From Rhizophagus clarus (Eukaryota; Glomeromycota; Glomeromycetes; Glomerales; Glomeraceae), in NCBI GenBank assembly GCA_015698045.1, contig BLAL01000039.1, forward strand, positions 124,001 to 188,000: a stretch of 64,000 bases of DNA, given 5' to 3'. Below the pieces are notes generated by a model. The model saw only the letters and a list, made by a program, of their open reading frames with translations. It had not been told where the DNA came from and made no database searches. A program made the translations under genes and the position numbers. Shown here one piece after another: positions 34,374 to 45,644 of this stretch (position 1 is its first letter; every line of letters begins with the position of its first letter).

Positions 34374-36006
34374 TCATTTCTTGTCGGCATTCCTGAAAAA
34401 CAAATCTAAACCCTGAAATAACTTCGGAATTTGAAAAAAGTTTCGGGCGGAAACTTTATCCGGAATATCTACTCTGTATCTATTCCCACTAGGAAATATG
34501 CTTATCAATCCTTTTTCATCCGCTTTGGATTGTACCTCTTTGGGGAAGTAAGTGCCGCATGCGGCACCAATATACGTTTTTCCTTTATTAATTTCAGGAG
34601 GAATTATTTCGTCCCGTTCGTTTTCTTTAAGTTCCTCTATTCTTCTAATAAGATTATCCAAGTGGCCCTAAGAATACAAAGCTAATAAGCACAACTTCTT
34701 CAGTAATTGACAAAATAATTTTAAATTGAAAATTCTTACTTCTGCCATTTTATGCTTTGCTTCACAGAAGATGGCTTCTTCATGACTGTATAAAATGCCA
34801 TCCCATTCCATTCTTTTGTTCCCATCGGTACCAAAAATTATTCGATCATGCATTACGGTTGTTGTCGGCAATTCATTTCTTATCGCATAAAATGTTTCAT
34901 CTTCTGTTATTTTATCTTCGAGCTGTTTCCATTTATTACCCTCCGCAAGTCTACTTTTGAGAATAAATTCCGAAGGGTCAACTCTGTAAAATTTATTGTC
35001 GTGTATTTCTCGAAACGATCTTATTAAAATTGGATATTCACAATAATACCCATCATTATTATTGATAAGTTCTAGGCCTTTTCCATAAACTTCTCTTAAA
35101 AATTTATAAAGATCGTTATCGTCATGCATAACATGTTTTTCGAATGATTCGAGCGGAGTTCCAGTTTTTTTATCGAAAGTTTTGATATAAATAGTTTTCG
35201 CTAATGAATAAAAAAATAAAGTTACCCAAACCGTAAAAGCAAATTAATTTAGGAGAAAGAAAATATTTGCAATTTACCATTTAAGGATTTTATTATTTTT
35301 TGTAATTCTTTATCGAACTCAGGAGTTAAACCAAATGATTGGGTAATTTCACTGGTTAAATTTAACAAATCAGATCCATTAATTTGAAATTCGTCAAAAA
35401 AAATTTCTGCCTCTGCAGTTAATTGATTATCTAATTTTTCTTGCAAAAATTGTTTAACTTTTTTTGGAGACCAATTTTTAACATTCGAAAATTCTGAGTC
35501 TTTAATATCGAAATGTGAAGGCAGTTCATTTATAAAGTTAATTTCTGTTAAATTTAAGTAATATTGGTGAGATGCAGTCGTAATCAAAGAGTTATATCAT
35601 TCAGGAATCATTGTAACTTACTATTTAACTCTTTGATTGCTTCTGAAACATATTTTGTTACAATTCCTTCACGTTTATAATTCTTGTCTAAAGGTAGGTT
35701 ATCCTTAGCAAATTTATGATTAATAATATTGAGAATATTTTGTCGTTGAATTTTCCAATCTTCATCATTCCAATGATATTCTCTTAGGTTAAGTCTTAAG
35801 TGATCTATAATTCTTTCAGGTAATTCAGAGGGATCCGTAAGCTTGTAGGTTTTGAGAAAAACCTTATGTGTATTGAAATGTCGGAAAGGAATTCTCTTGG
35901 ACGCAGGTATTGGAAGATTAAAAAATTGAGATCTCTTGACGGATGTAAAAAATTGTAAGGTTTGACGTGAATGAAGTTGTCGATTGATTAACGCAAATAA
36001 CGACAT
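34374..36006 (-). CDS. SAM plus PD-(D/E)XK-like nuclease protein, paralogue B
   Basis: Four exons: 35622-36006, 35278-35544, 34740-35200 and 34374-34667, phase-consistent, 468 residues. The N-terminus (NRQLHSRQTLQFFTSVKRS) resembles a mitochondrial presequence. SAM domain at residues ~149-217 (VKNWSPKKVKQFLQEKLDN, INGSDLLNL). The recurring module starts at 218 (AKTIYIKTFDKKTG) and runs to NKFYRVD. Then comes MEWDGILYSHEEAIFCEAKH: Asp351 and Glu364-x-Lys366 have the D-(x12)-E-x-K layout of a PD-(D/E)XK nuclease core. The last exon (IGAACGTYFPKEVQ, IFPSGNRYRVDIP) is shared with paralogue C. A nuclease role is inferred from motif layout; fold assignment needs a profile search. Confidence 0.75.
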
Positions 36007-39000
36007 TTTGATTTAACTTTATGAAAATTTTAAGTGATTCAATAGTAATCCAATCTTAAAGAGTAATTTATAAAAAAAAATTGCGATCACGTTACCTACT
36101 TGCCTTTGAGTAAAGTTTCATCGCAAGAAAATACAATAATGTCTACTAATAATGAGTGATAATAATGTGAATTGCCACAAACTAAATTTAATCATTATTT
36201 GTTATATATATAGACCAATTAAATAAAATAATGTTTTACATTGCAAAATTTAAGGGATATACTGTACAATATTAGTATTATTAAAAGTGCAGTGTTTTCT
36301 CTAAAATTAAAATTGGCGCAAATTATCATGTCGCAATATATTTGTTAATCATGTTTTTTTCTGTTTCGCCTAATATCAATGGATAAACCAATCTTTTATT
36401 GATCTCTTTTTAATCAAAAAAAGATATCTTTTTGTTTTTTTTTTATTCTTACCACTATTAATTAAAAAAAAAAACGGTTTGTAAATCCCTTTTTTTTTCT
36501 TTTTTTTTTTTTTTTTTTTTACCTATAATGCTTAGTTAAGTTAAAGATCATTTTTGTCGAGACAGCCGGAAAAAATATTCCCGATTAAAAAAGATTGATA
36601 ATATCTTAAACTCAAAAAAATTCTGATTAGAGAATCTATAATAATAATTGTATTTCTCCCCCAATAATTTAAAAGACGTATAACGTTAGTAATACTATAT
36701 ATTTGTTTTCTATTATGCTGATTAATTCATTTCCTAAAAATGAAGTTAAAAATAAATTGGCGCAAATTATATAAAGCATCAGTCACGGTATGTAATATGT
36801 AGATGTACCGTGTTATTACCTTTTGTTTCGCTTACTGTTTATGCAAACAAATGTTTTATAAATGGTTAATCGCATTTGTTTTATCAAAAAAAGATCTTTT
36901 TTCCCTGATTAAAACCCCTCTTTACATTATTAATTAAAAAAAATGGGTTGTAATCCCCTTTTTATGCGTATAATGCCTAGTTGAAAGCACTCAAAATCAC
37001 ACAGTGCAAGTTAGGTATGCAATACGCAATATTTGTGACGCGACATTATTTTAAATTAGGTTTGATTAGATGATGTTTCGATATGTAAACAAATTTTTTA
37101 TAAATAAGAATATAATAATAATTATTAATTTCAGTTTTTCTTTTGAAAAATCAATTTAAGGAATATATAGCATTATTATCATTAACAATTATTTTGGCTA
37201 ATTCATCGAGAGATATAATAAAGTTAAAAATAAGTTCGTGCAAATTATTCGACGCAATACGTAATGTTGATCTAGTGTATTATACGTGAAGTTTGAAATA
37301 AAATTTGATTAACAATAAGTATATACATGTGAAATATTTTATTAGTGGATAAATATAATAATCCCCGTATCACACTGCATACAGTAGTACGCCGGTCCGG
37401 GTATTATACAAATTATCTGCATTGAAAATTGAATAACACCGGGACAGTACGTCACTGAATATTGATAGTACTAAAAGGATTTAATATATAGATATTTTTT
37501 AAATTTTTGGTTATATATTATGAATTTGCTACGATATACTTTGCATGGGGTACTAAAAAGGGGGGATACTATACGGTATTATCGATCCTTCTTTAATCAG
37601 ATTTGTTTTTTTTGCATTTGAAAAATGAAAAAAAAAAGATATTTCATCATTATCATTATCGATTTTTCTTAATTGGAAATATTTTTCCACATCTGTATAT
37701 GATTAGTTGAAAAGTTTATTTTGCATTTAATAGGCAATAATTTAAGGAATATATGGTGTTTAGTATTATTAAATATTTTGTTTTCTATTATGCTGGTTGA
37801 TCCATTTCCTAAAATTGTGAGGATAAAAATAAATTGGCGCAAATTATATAAAGCATCAGTCACGGTATGTAATATATAGATGTACCGTGTTATTATCTTC
37901 TGTTTCGCTTATCGTTTATGCAAACAAATGTTTTATAAATGGTTAATCGCATTTATTTTATCAAAAAAGATCTTTTTTTCCCTGATTAAAATCCCTCTTT
38001 ACATTATTAATTAAAAAAATGGTTGTAATCCCCCTTTTTTGCGTATAATGCCCGGTTGAAAACACTCAAAATCGCACAGTGCAAGCCGGGTACGCACCTT
38101 TTAGTGTGCTTAATAACAGGTTGATCCATTTTTGAAAAAGAAATATTGAACGTAACGCAATACGCAATATTTGTGATGTGATATTATTTTAAATTAGGTT
38201 TTATTAGATGATATTTCGATATGTAAATAGATAAGAATATTTGAAAAATTAATTTAAGGGATATATTAACATTATTATTAATTATTTTGGCTAATTAATT
38301 CATTGAGAAAAAATAATGAAGTTAAAAATAAATTCGTGCAAATTATTTGACGCAATACGTAATGTTGATTTGTTAATCAAATTTTATTCATGTGAAATGT
38401 TTTATTAGTGGATGAAATATAATAATTATTATTGATTCTGAACTTTTTGCGCTTGAAAGATTATCGATCTTTCTTAATCGGGAATATTTTTCCACATTTG
38501 TTTTAACAAAAACAATTTTTTAACATGATTACATTTTGCATTTTAATAGACAATGATTATAGCGTTTTCTGTTACGCTTGGTTGATCTTTATCCTAAAAA
38601 AAAAAATAAATTGGTGCAAATTATATGAAGCAGTAATCGAAGTATGTAAGATGTTGATATGCCGTATTATTATCTCCTGTTTCGCTTATTATTTACTATG
38701 TAAACAAATATTTTATATTAAAATGGGTAATTATTATTGATCTTTTTTTTTTTTTGATCCCATCTATTTTATCAAAAAAGATTTTGATTAAAATCTTTCT
38801 TTAAATTTTAAATGAAAATCTATTATTATTTTTTTTTATTTTAATTTATCTTTTTTTTTATGACAAAGAAAAATTAGTAACTTTAAGATTATGCTACCTG
38901 AAGTAAACCATAAAAAAAAAGGGAGTTATTATCTACTAAGCATCCCTCTCTTAATGACCGAATCATAATTCTGTAGGTCAAAATCGGTATGATTCAGCAT

Positions 39001-39271
39001 ATTTGGCGTTCTTGACAATGAGAAAATGCGTTATTTTGGTTAATTCATTTTTAAAGTTGAGGGTATAAAGAGTAATAAAGTATGACGCGGTGCGTAATAT
39101 TTGTGATGCGAGACACTATTATTAAACTGGTTTTATCTCACTCAAGATTTATTTTTCAATCAGTATATTTTTTTTATTATATTATACCAATGCATGGTAG
39201 TTTACAAATTATAAAAAAGAATTGATACGAAAATTAATCTGATCTAAAAATAAAACGCTCTATTTTTACTA
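36007..39271. other. Spacer between SAM paralogues B and C, mostly tandem repeats
   Basis: About 3.3 kb without a gene, dominated by the repeat array at 36240-38760. The remaining ~500 bp (38760-39271) and the first ~230 bp show only A/T runs. Confidence 0.6.
36240..38760 (+). repeat. Tandem array of diverged spacer repeats
   Basis: A unit containing TTTTCTATTATGCTG, AAATTGGCGCAAATTAT, GTTTCGCTTA, ATCAAAAAAGAT and a TTGTAATCCCC block occurs at about 36290-36540, 36700-37090, 37780-38260 and 38560-38760. Copies 2 and 3 match closely for several hundred bases with a period of ~1075 bp (36711 to 37786); the next step is ~784 bp. A second sub-unit (TGCAAATTATTCGACGCAAT) recurs at 37237 and 38337. 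No coding capacity is evident. Confidence 0.85.
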
Positions 39272-40682
39272 TTATTTCTCTTGTTTGTCAGATTCTTGTT
39301 GTTCAGAAAATTTGATAATAATTTCATTAGGAATTTTCACTTTGTAACGACCACCACCCGGATACACAACGACCAAACCTTTATTTTTTGCTACATTTCG
39401 GAGTTGTTGCGGAAAATTCACTCCACAAACAACTCCTACCGGTCGTCTAATTAACAATTCAGTTTCGATATTAACTCGTTGCGACTTTAATTTTTTTAAT
39501 TCCTCTATTTCATCAATAAAATTATTAAGATATTCCTAAAGAATACAAGTATAGGAATTAATTAATCAGCTTATTCAAATATTCAAAAAAGATAATTACG
39601 AACTGAATTGATACTTGCATTTGTTATATCATGCTTTGCTTCGAGCAAAAACATTATCTTTCCAGCATAAATTATATTATCCCATTCCATGATCGAAGCT
39701 TGAAGGTGATTCATTATCGTTTTCTTCGATGATAATTCTACCGATTTATAAATTTTACCGAGAGCATCCATTACAGCTAAGGATGTCTCATCTTTCATCG
39801 CACTATCTTCTGTTTTTGTCCAGGAGGTTTCATTTTTGATTGCTGTAAGGAAACCAGAATCGATCCGATAATGCCTGAAATTTTCGAATCCTTCTAAGGT
39901 ATTAACGATAACCTCAGATTGTTTTTCATTAATTTGTTCTTGCTGGTGATTATCGGCAATAATTTTACTGATAACAACGTTTTTAAGGGTTTCCTTTTGA
40001 CGAAGTAATCGTAAATGGTCTTGTATTTCTCTATTGATGATAGAAGGTAGCTTATTATCGGTTATGGATGGCTTATTATTCACTTTGTCATTAGTGATTA
40101 TTTCTATGAAGTCTTTTCCTTCTACCAATTTAAGGAAATTTATTATTTGATCATCATTATAGAATTTAATTCTTTTAAAAGATTTTAATAGGTTTCCTTG
40201 GCTATCATGATCTTGAACAAAAATAGTCTTGGCTTTTAAAAACAAAGATGGCAGGTCAGTTTTAAATTGTACGTATAAAAAATTATAAAGTGAAGTAAAC
40301 AATAAAACTCACCGTTCAATCTCTTAGCTATGTCTTGGATGTTAAATATGGTCATAAGTGGAAATCCCATAGATTTGAGCTTTTCTACGTCTAAGGTTTT
40401 TAAATCGGCTCCGTTAATTTTTTGATCAAAAATAACCTTCCTCAATTGAGGGGACCATTTTTCTTTTAGATTTTTTTCGAGGTAATTGCATACGTCGTTT
40501 GGTGTCCAATGATTTGCTCTCGTTTCTTCTGTATTGAAACACACGCACTCTTTTTTATTAACTCCATTACATATGGGAGTGAAATAAAACCGGTTATTAA
40601 TAAAAGATGAAGAAGATTGAACACTTAATCTATTTTTAAAAAATTGTCGCGCTGTTAAGTTTAACATTCTATTTGAAAACAT
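39272..40682 (-). CDS. SAM plus PD-(D/E)XK-like nuclease protein, paralogue C
   Basis: Three exons: 40313-40682, ~39604-40232 and 39272-39535, about 420 residues. The N-terminus (MLNLTARQFFKNRLSVQSSS) is again presequence-like. A SAM-like domain lies at ~55-123 (NHWTPNDVCNYLEKNLKE, INGADLKTL) and the recurring module from 124 (AKTIFVQDHDSQG). An extra ~70-residue charged insert precedes the nuclease-like core MEWDNIIYAGKIMFLLEAKH (Asp308, Glu321, Lys323), with the same 12-residue spacing as paralogue B. The last exon has VGVVCGVNFPQQL and YPGGGRYKVKIP. The exon 2/3 donor is uncertain: the better GTAATT site breaks frame, while a weak GTTCGT keeps it, so the junction may be wrong or the gene impaired. 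Confidence 0.7.
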
Positions 40683-42097
40683 TTTTACGAACGGAAAATT
40701 TTGAATAATTTGTAAAGGATATTTCGATTAATTTATATAAACTAGTTCATTATTAAAAAAAAAAAAAAAAATATTTGAACCTAAACAGTAAAAAAAAAAA
40801 AAAAAAAACTGATACAATTACTCGCGTCAATAATGTCAAAAATCAGTTCAAATGATTTTAAAATTTACGAATTACTAATAATTTATTCACTAATAATAAT
40901 AGTTAAACGTATTTAATAATACGAACAATAATAACAATCACATTATTTAAAGATAGTAGGAATATCCGAGAGACATTTTATGATCATTAGTACTCTATAA
41001 AAAAAAATAGGTATCTTGCAAATTTTGGGGGCTGTACCAAGGTACTTCAGTATCATATAACTATAAAAATTTTACGTACAAAAATAATTTTAAAGTCTAT
41101 ATTTTTAAACTTTTATTTTGGATTTCTAATTTCCAAAAAGACTATTTCACAGGATTTAATTGCCATGTTTCACAAGTTTTGCGAATGCACTTTGAAGTTC
41201 AAAATTTTATAATCGTAAAGATTGAATAGAAACAAAATCTATATATTGACAATATAAATAATATATTTAAACTTAATTAAAATATGAATAGAGCAATAAA
41301 CTATACATACAATCAACATGAGCACACTATATAACGAATTTTCTCAACGCGTGACATTTAAAATTAAATTATTTAAAATCTCTCTTAATTTTTAATATAT
41401 ATTAAAAGTGAAATTTGGAGGGTTCGTTATCCGGTTTAATCGTTTAATCGGAGAATTAACCGGATATCCATCTCGAAATAAATGGATATCTGGATCAATC
41501 TCCAATCCTCACGCGTACGATAAACGTCACGACAAGATACATAAAATACAATCCGCCGATTGGAAAAATGATGAGTGATATTTTAATAATGTTTTAGTTG
41601 TGTAACTATCAGTGAAATTCGAAATAGCAGAACTGTCCGTTCCAGCAAAATTATATTAAATAATGTTCTATCAAAATTTCGTACAATATATGTATATCTC
41701 TTATCTGTTATTTTGTTACGTGAGGTAGCTCATCAGGTGTTTCAGTTAAAATCGACCGATTTGCCGTTATCGAAACATGTAGTTCACAGAAAAAAGTTTT
41801 CACTGTATTTTACGAAATTATTCCAGTGTGTTATAATCAATCACATGACCATTTTCATTGGCCATAATTTATTTTTATTGTTGTTACACCTGATCCAAAA
41901 ATTTGATTGGTCAATACACACATGGTCTCGACAATGGTCTCGACAGTGTCTCGACCTCCAATTAACCAAAAAATTAATATTTTTTTTTTTTTTTTTTTTA
42001 TGTAATATTTTACAATTTGATTTTTAAAACGTTATTAAAAATAAGAATTATTTTTTTTCATGAATTGTTTAAAAAAAAAAAAAAGGTCAAAGAAAAG
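40683..42097. other. Intergenic, nothing firmly recognised
   Basis: About 1.4 kb, AT-rich, with A-runs at 40757-40810 and a T-run at 41979-41999. A short block at 41425-41500 (GTTATCCGGTTTAATCG, then CCGGATATCC) has partial inverted symmetry. An open frame at 41713-42027 has no family signature. Confidence 0.45.
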
Positions 42098-42526
42098 GCA
42101 CGTCTGAAATCTGTGTCAGGTTGACGGCGGCAAAATTTTCAAAAAAAACAAAACAATAAAAATATTCTTGTCACATAAACTTAAAAGTAACATTAATAAG
42201 TGTATTTTTGACTGCTCTGCAAGTTTACATAAGTTGTCAAAGGCGGTTTTGAATGTCGTTTTTGACTTATTTAACTAAAACGCTCTTTTTCGCTTCGTCC
42301 ATTTATGGAAATGATCGGCAAAGACGATTTTTCTATTTTTTATATACAAAGACAAAACCGACCTTCACAATCACCTTTGGTGTCTTAAGAAAACATGTAG
42401 AGCAGCTAAAAATACATCTAATGTAACATTTTGGAAGTTTTTTATTGAGAGATAAACATTTTTTATAATTTTTAAGAAATGCCGCGCCACACTGCGCCGT
42501 CAACCTGACACAGATTTCAGACGTGC
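42098..42526. mobile_element. Mutator-like (MULE) MITE with perfect ends
   Basis: 429-bp element with perfectly matching 32-bp terminal inverted repeats (42098-42129 and 42495-42526; start GCACGTCTGAAATCTG) and an exact 9-bp flanking direct repeat AAAGAAAAG at 42089-42097 and 42527-42535. A 9-bp duplication with long ends is typical of Mutator-like elements. No open frame of note, so it is non-autonomous. Perfect arms and duplication imply recent insertion. Confidence 0.9.
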
Positions 42527-42914
42527 AAAGAAAAGAATGTTTTTGTCATAACGTAAGTAATCATGCTTACCTAGTTGAGTTAACGTTTGCTTTTTTTTTT
42601 TTTTTTTAAAAACAAAGTCAAATGATAAAAAACGAATCTAACCAATAAACAACGAGAACGCCACCACACGTCACGCCATACACGGCCATGTGACATAAAC
42701 ATCTGATAAGATTTAACCGTTTTAGTGTGAGTTCTCAGTGCCTTACCAAAAAAGAATATATAAGAATAACAAATCCCAATTTCGTCAAAAATTTTCAAAT
42801 TTTCAAACTTTCTCTTGTGATTTCAATTGTTTATATTCGATTTATTTATTTTTCTCCAAAATTTTTTATTTATTTTACTTTTTTTTTTTTTTTTTTTTTT
42901 TTATTACGTGCACA

Positions 42915-44444
42915 ATGAATAAGGAGAATAAAAATAAATTTCGTAACAACTTGACTATAACAACTCCACTCCGTAACAACTCGACTATAACAACTCCACT
43001 TCGTAACAACTTGATTATAACAACTCCACAACTAAAAAACAACAATAATATTAACAATAAAAATCATCTTCATAATAATAATAAAAAGCTCTCTTATGAA
43101 CAAGAGCAAGCAAAACGACGTTATTTATTGGAAGAGAATAAACGTAAAAAGAATGTTGAAAACGAATATAAATTGTAAAGATTTTTTTTTTTTCTATACA
43201 CGTCTATCTTCATTCGCATATATATTATATTCTTTTTAATTATAATAATATTAAAAGACCCAATCAAGCGCGTCCCTTAACATATTCGAAAATACCTGTG
43301 CCAAAGAAAAGACCTCAAGGATCGACGACGATCGCTTCAAAATCCAAATATGACAATGCGCCTCCCACGAATATTTTACCAAAATTAAAACCTTCAACGC
43401 CCAAACGTCCTCCAGCTTCAAATCCTACAATAAATTTACATGAAAAGGCTACAATTGTAGAAGACGATGATAATGACGATCCCACACCTAAAGCGTCGGA
43501 TTATATAAATACAATGGAAGAATTTTCAGAATTCATAAATTATTCTGAATATGCTCCCAAAGAGATGAAACTTATAAACATGAAAAGAAAAGCACCCGAT
43601 ACTAAAAATGTGACAACATGTTCTACTTGTAAGATACAAACACCATACATGTTAGATCGATTTTGTGAACCTCCTTACCCGGCAACACAACCGTCACCAT
43701 ACATAAATCGATTTTATGAGCCTCCTTACTCAATACAAGCATCACCATACATAGATCGATTTTATGAACCTCCTTACTCAATACAAGCATCACCATACAC
43801 ATTAGATCGATTTTATGAGCCTTCTTACTCAAAAAAAATCGGAATTTTAACGGAGAATTTCCCAGCCCGATATTGGATTGAGAAAGCAAATTTTGAAGAA
43901 TGTTTTTTGCATTTTGATGATGCCATGCAATCTTACGATATGGCTTTATCACTTCACGCAGAGGTATAAATAAATTTATTGAGTATTTATTATTTAAATT
44001 GAATTAATTATAAACTTAATTTATGATTCAACAGCCAATTGATTTGGTCGTAACTGAATATGAAAAATTTTTGATACGAACAAGTATGTAACAAATTGAC
44101 AATTCATTCTTCTAATGTTACAAAAGTTTAAAAAAAAAAAACAAAATTCTTTTTTTTTTAAAGATTTTTATATCCAAGAACAAGAAAGGCTGTTCAAATA
44201 TCAAGACATTCACGACGCTAACGATCATACAAATTATTATAACGATATTTCAAGAAACGACCTACTTTATGAGAATGGTTTGGAATTTAATATTAAAAAT
44301 AATAATATATTTCTCTTTGAAAGTAGGAGCAGCATAAATTTTAGTAATAGCGACAACAATAATACTAAGTTATTTCATGAAGATGAATTAAGTTTTAATA
44401 ACGAAATCGGTGAGGATTTGGAAAACCCACCGAGTTTATTTTAA
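42915..44444 (+). CDS. Unrecognised protein with Tyr/Pro repeats and a short helical domain (4 exons)
   Basis: Exons 42915-43174, 43258-43963, 44035-44083 and 44164-44444, phase-consistent, 431 residues. The first exon is Asn/Thr-rich with direct repeats of ITTPLRNN, then a basic helix. Residues ~215-285 hold four imperfect copies of a ~16-22 residue repeat with core RFYEPPYS. Residues ~287-340 (ARYWIEKANFEECFLHFDDA) resemble the helix-pair motif in the C-terminal domain of CKAP2-type cytoskeletal proteins; that resemblance is weak. The C-terminal exon is Asn/Asp-rich. A T-run lies 13 bp before the ATG. Function unknown. It converges with the ubiquitin-ART gene, with 186 bp between stops. Confidence 0.65.
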
Positions 44445-44630
44445 AATAAACTATTGTAATTGAATTTGGATATCCGGATAACGGATACTATTTTGTCGTT
44501 TATTAATATTTTGTATGTTAAATAATTATACAATTTATTTATTTATTTATTTATTTATTTTTTTTTTTGAAAAAAAAAGAAAAGATAATAAATATTAAAA
44601 AAAATAATACAAACATATATATACAAAAAT

Positions 44631-45644
44631 CTAAATTTTCTTAATACAAATTCCATAAGATCTAACATCACCACCATTACGAGAAATCCAATATTCACCA
44701 TTACCACCAGATTCTTCATTAGTAATTCTTTGCAAATTAATAGGATTTACACGATTTTGAAATAAAACAACATAATTATTACCTTCATGAACGAATCTTG
44801 TAGCATATTTAAGAGCAACATTAATATCAGGAGTAGAATAAATTCCATGAGTAAAATTAAAATTTCTATTTCTTCCATAATTAAAACCATCATCAGCGAT
44901 TGTATTATTATTATGACGAGAAGTACCATGATAAGATACGGGCCATTCGTTTTGACAAGATGAAATACCATTACGTCTAATTCCTCCAACTCCAAGCCAA
45001 ACATTTTCACCATATTTATTAAGTACATTCAAAGCGATACGATTCCAACCACAAGGTCGCTTATATTCGAAAGGACCTCTCATAAAAGTTTTACCTATAT
45101 CACGTACACCAGTAAAATCATAATCATATTGAGGATCAAGATGATCCGAATGAATAAAATAAATATCATCACCACCTCTTTGTCTCAAAACCAAAAACAC
45201 TTCGGTATTATCTTGAATATCACAACTGGTTAAACTTCTACCATTCTCTAATAAATTCCCTTGAAATAAAAGACGTTGTACTTCAGGAAGAATTCCTTGT
45301 TCATCTTGAATTTTTTGTTTAACTTGATAAATTGTATCTGTAGGTTTAACTTTTATTTTAAAAGCTTTCCCACTCAAAGGTTTAATTGATATGGTAATTT
45401 CATTATTATTATTATCGTTGTTATTATTATTATTTGTAAGATTTTGTTGTTGAATATTTAAATTTTGAATATTATTTGGAACTGGACCACCAACTAAATG
45501 AGATTGATGAAGAGCGTTCGTATCCATTTCTTGATATCTGACATTTCCTAATTTACGAGTTATATAATCTTGATGAGTAATAACTGTATTACTTGATACT
45601 TCTGACATAGCAGCCGCTAGAATTATCGCATTTCTTGAGGCCAT
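44631..45644 (-). CDS. Ubiquitin-like domain fused to a PARP/ART-type ADP-ribosyltransferase-like domain
   Basis: Single exon, 337 residues from the ATG at 45644; the frame is open upstream only through a T-rich leader read as polyphenylalanine. After an Asn-rich linker (~70-81), residues 83-158 are clearly ubiquitin-like (VKQKIQDEQGILPEVQRLLF) and end LVLRQRGG, so the diglycine is kept; the positions of ubiquitin Lys48 and Lys63 are Asn and Asp. Residues ~195-337 resemble an ADP-ribosyltransferase fold: WPVSYHGTS (His239), GIYSTPDINVALKYA (Tyr269) and a candidate third residue Glu317 in GNGEYWIS. The family transfers ADP-ribose from NAD+. Whether the diglycine is cleaved by a deubiquitinase is untested. 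No signal peptide is seen, suggesting a cytosolic or nuclear protein. Confidence 0.82.
   Translation of the reverse strand: MASRNAIILAAAMSEVSSNTVITHQDYITRKLGNVRYQEMDTNALHQSHLVGGPVPNNIQNLNIQQQNLTNNNNNNDNNNNEITISIKPLSGKAFKIKVKPTDTIYQVKQKIQDEQGILPEVQRLLFQGNLLENGRSLTSCDIQDNTEVFLVLRQRGGDDIYFIHSDHLDPQYDYDFTGVRDIGKTFMRGPFEYKRPCGWNRIALNVLNKYGENVWLGVGGIRRNGISSCQNEWPVSYHGTSRHNNNTIADDGFNYGRNRNFNFTHGIYSTPDINVALKYATRFVHEGNNYVVLFQNRVNPINLQRITNEESGGNGEYWISRNGGDVRSYGICIKKI

Noticed and set aside
41713..42027. Plus-strand 104-residue frame
   Set aside because: Ends in polyphenylalanine from a T-run; no domain.
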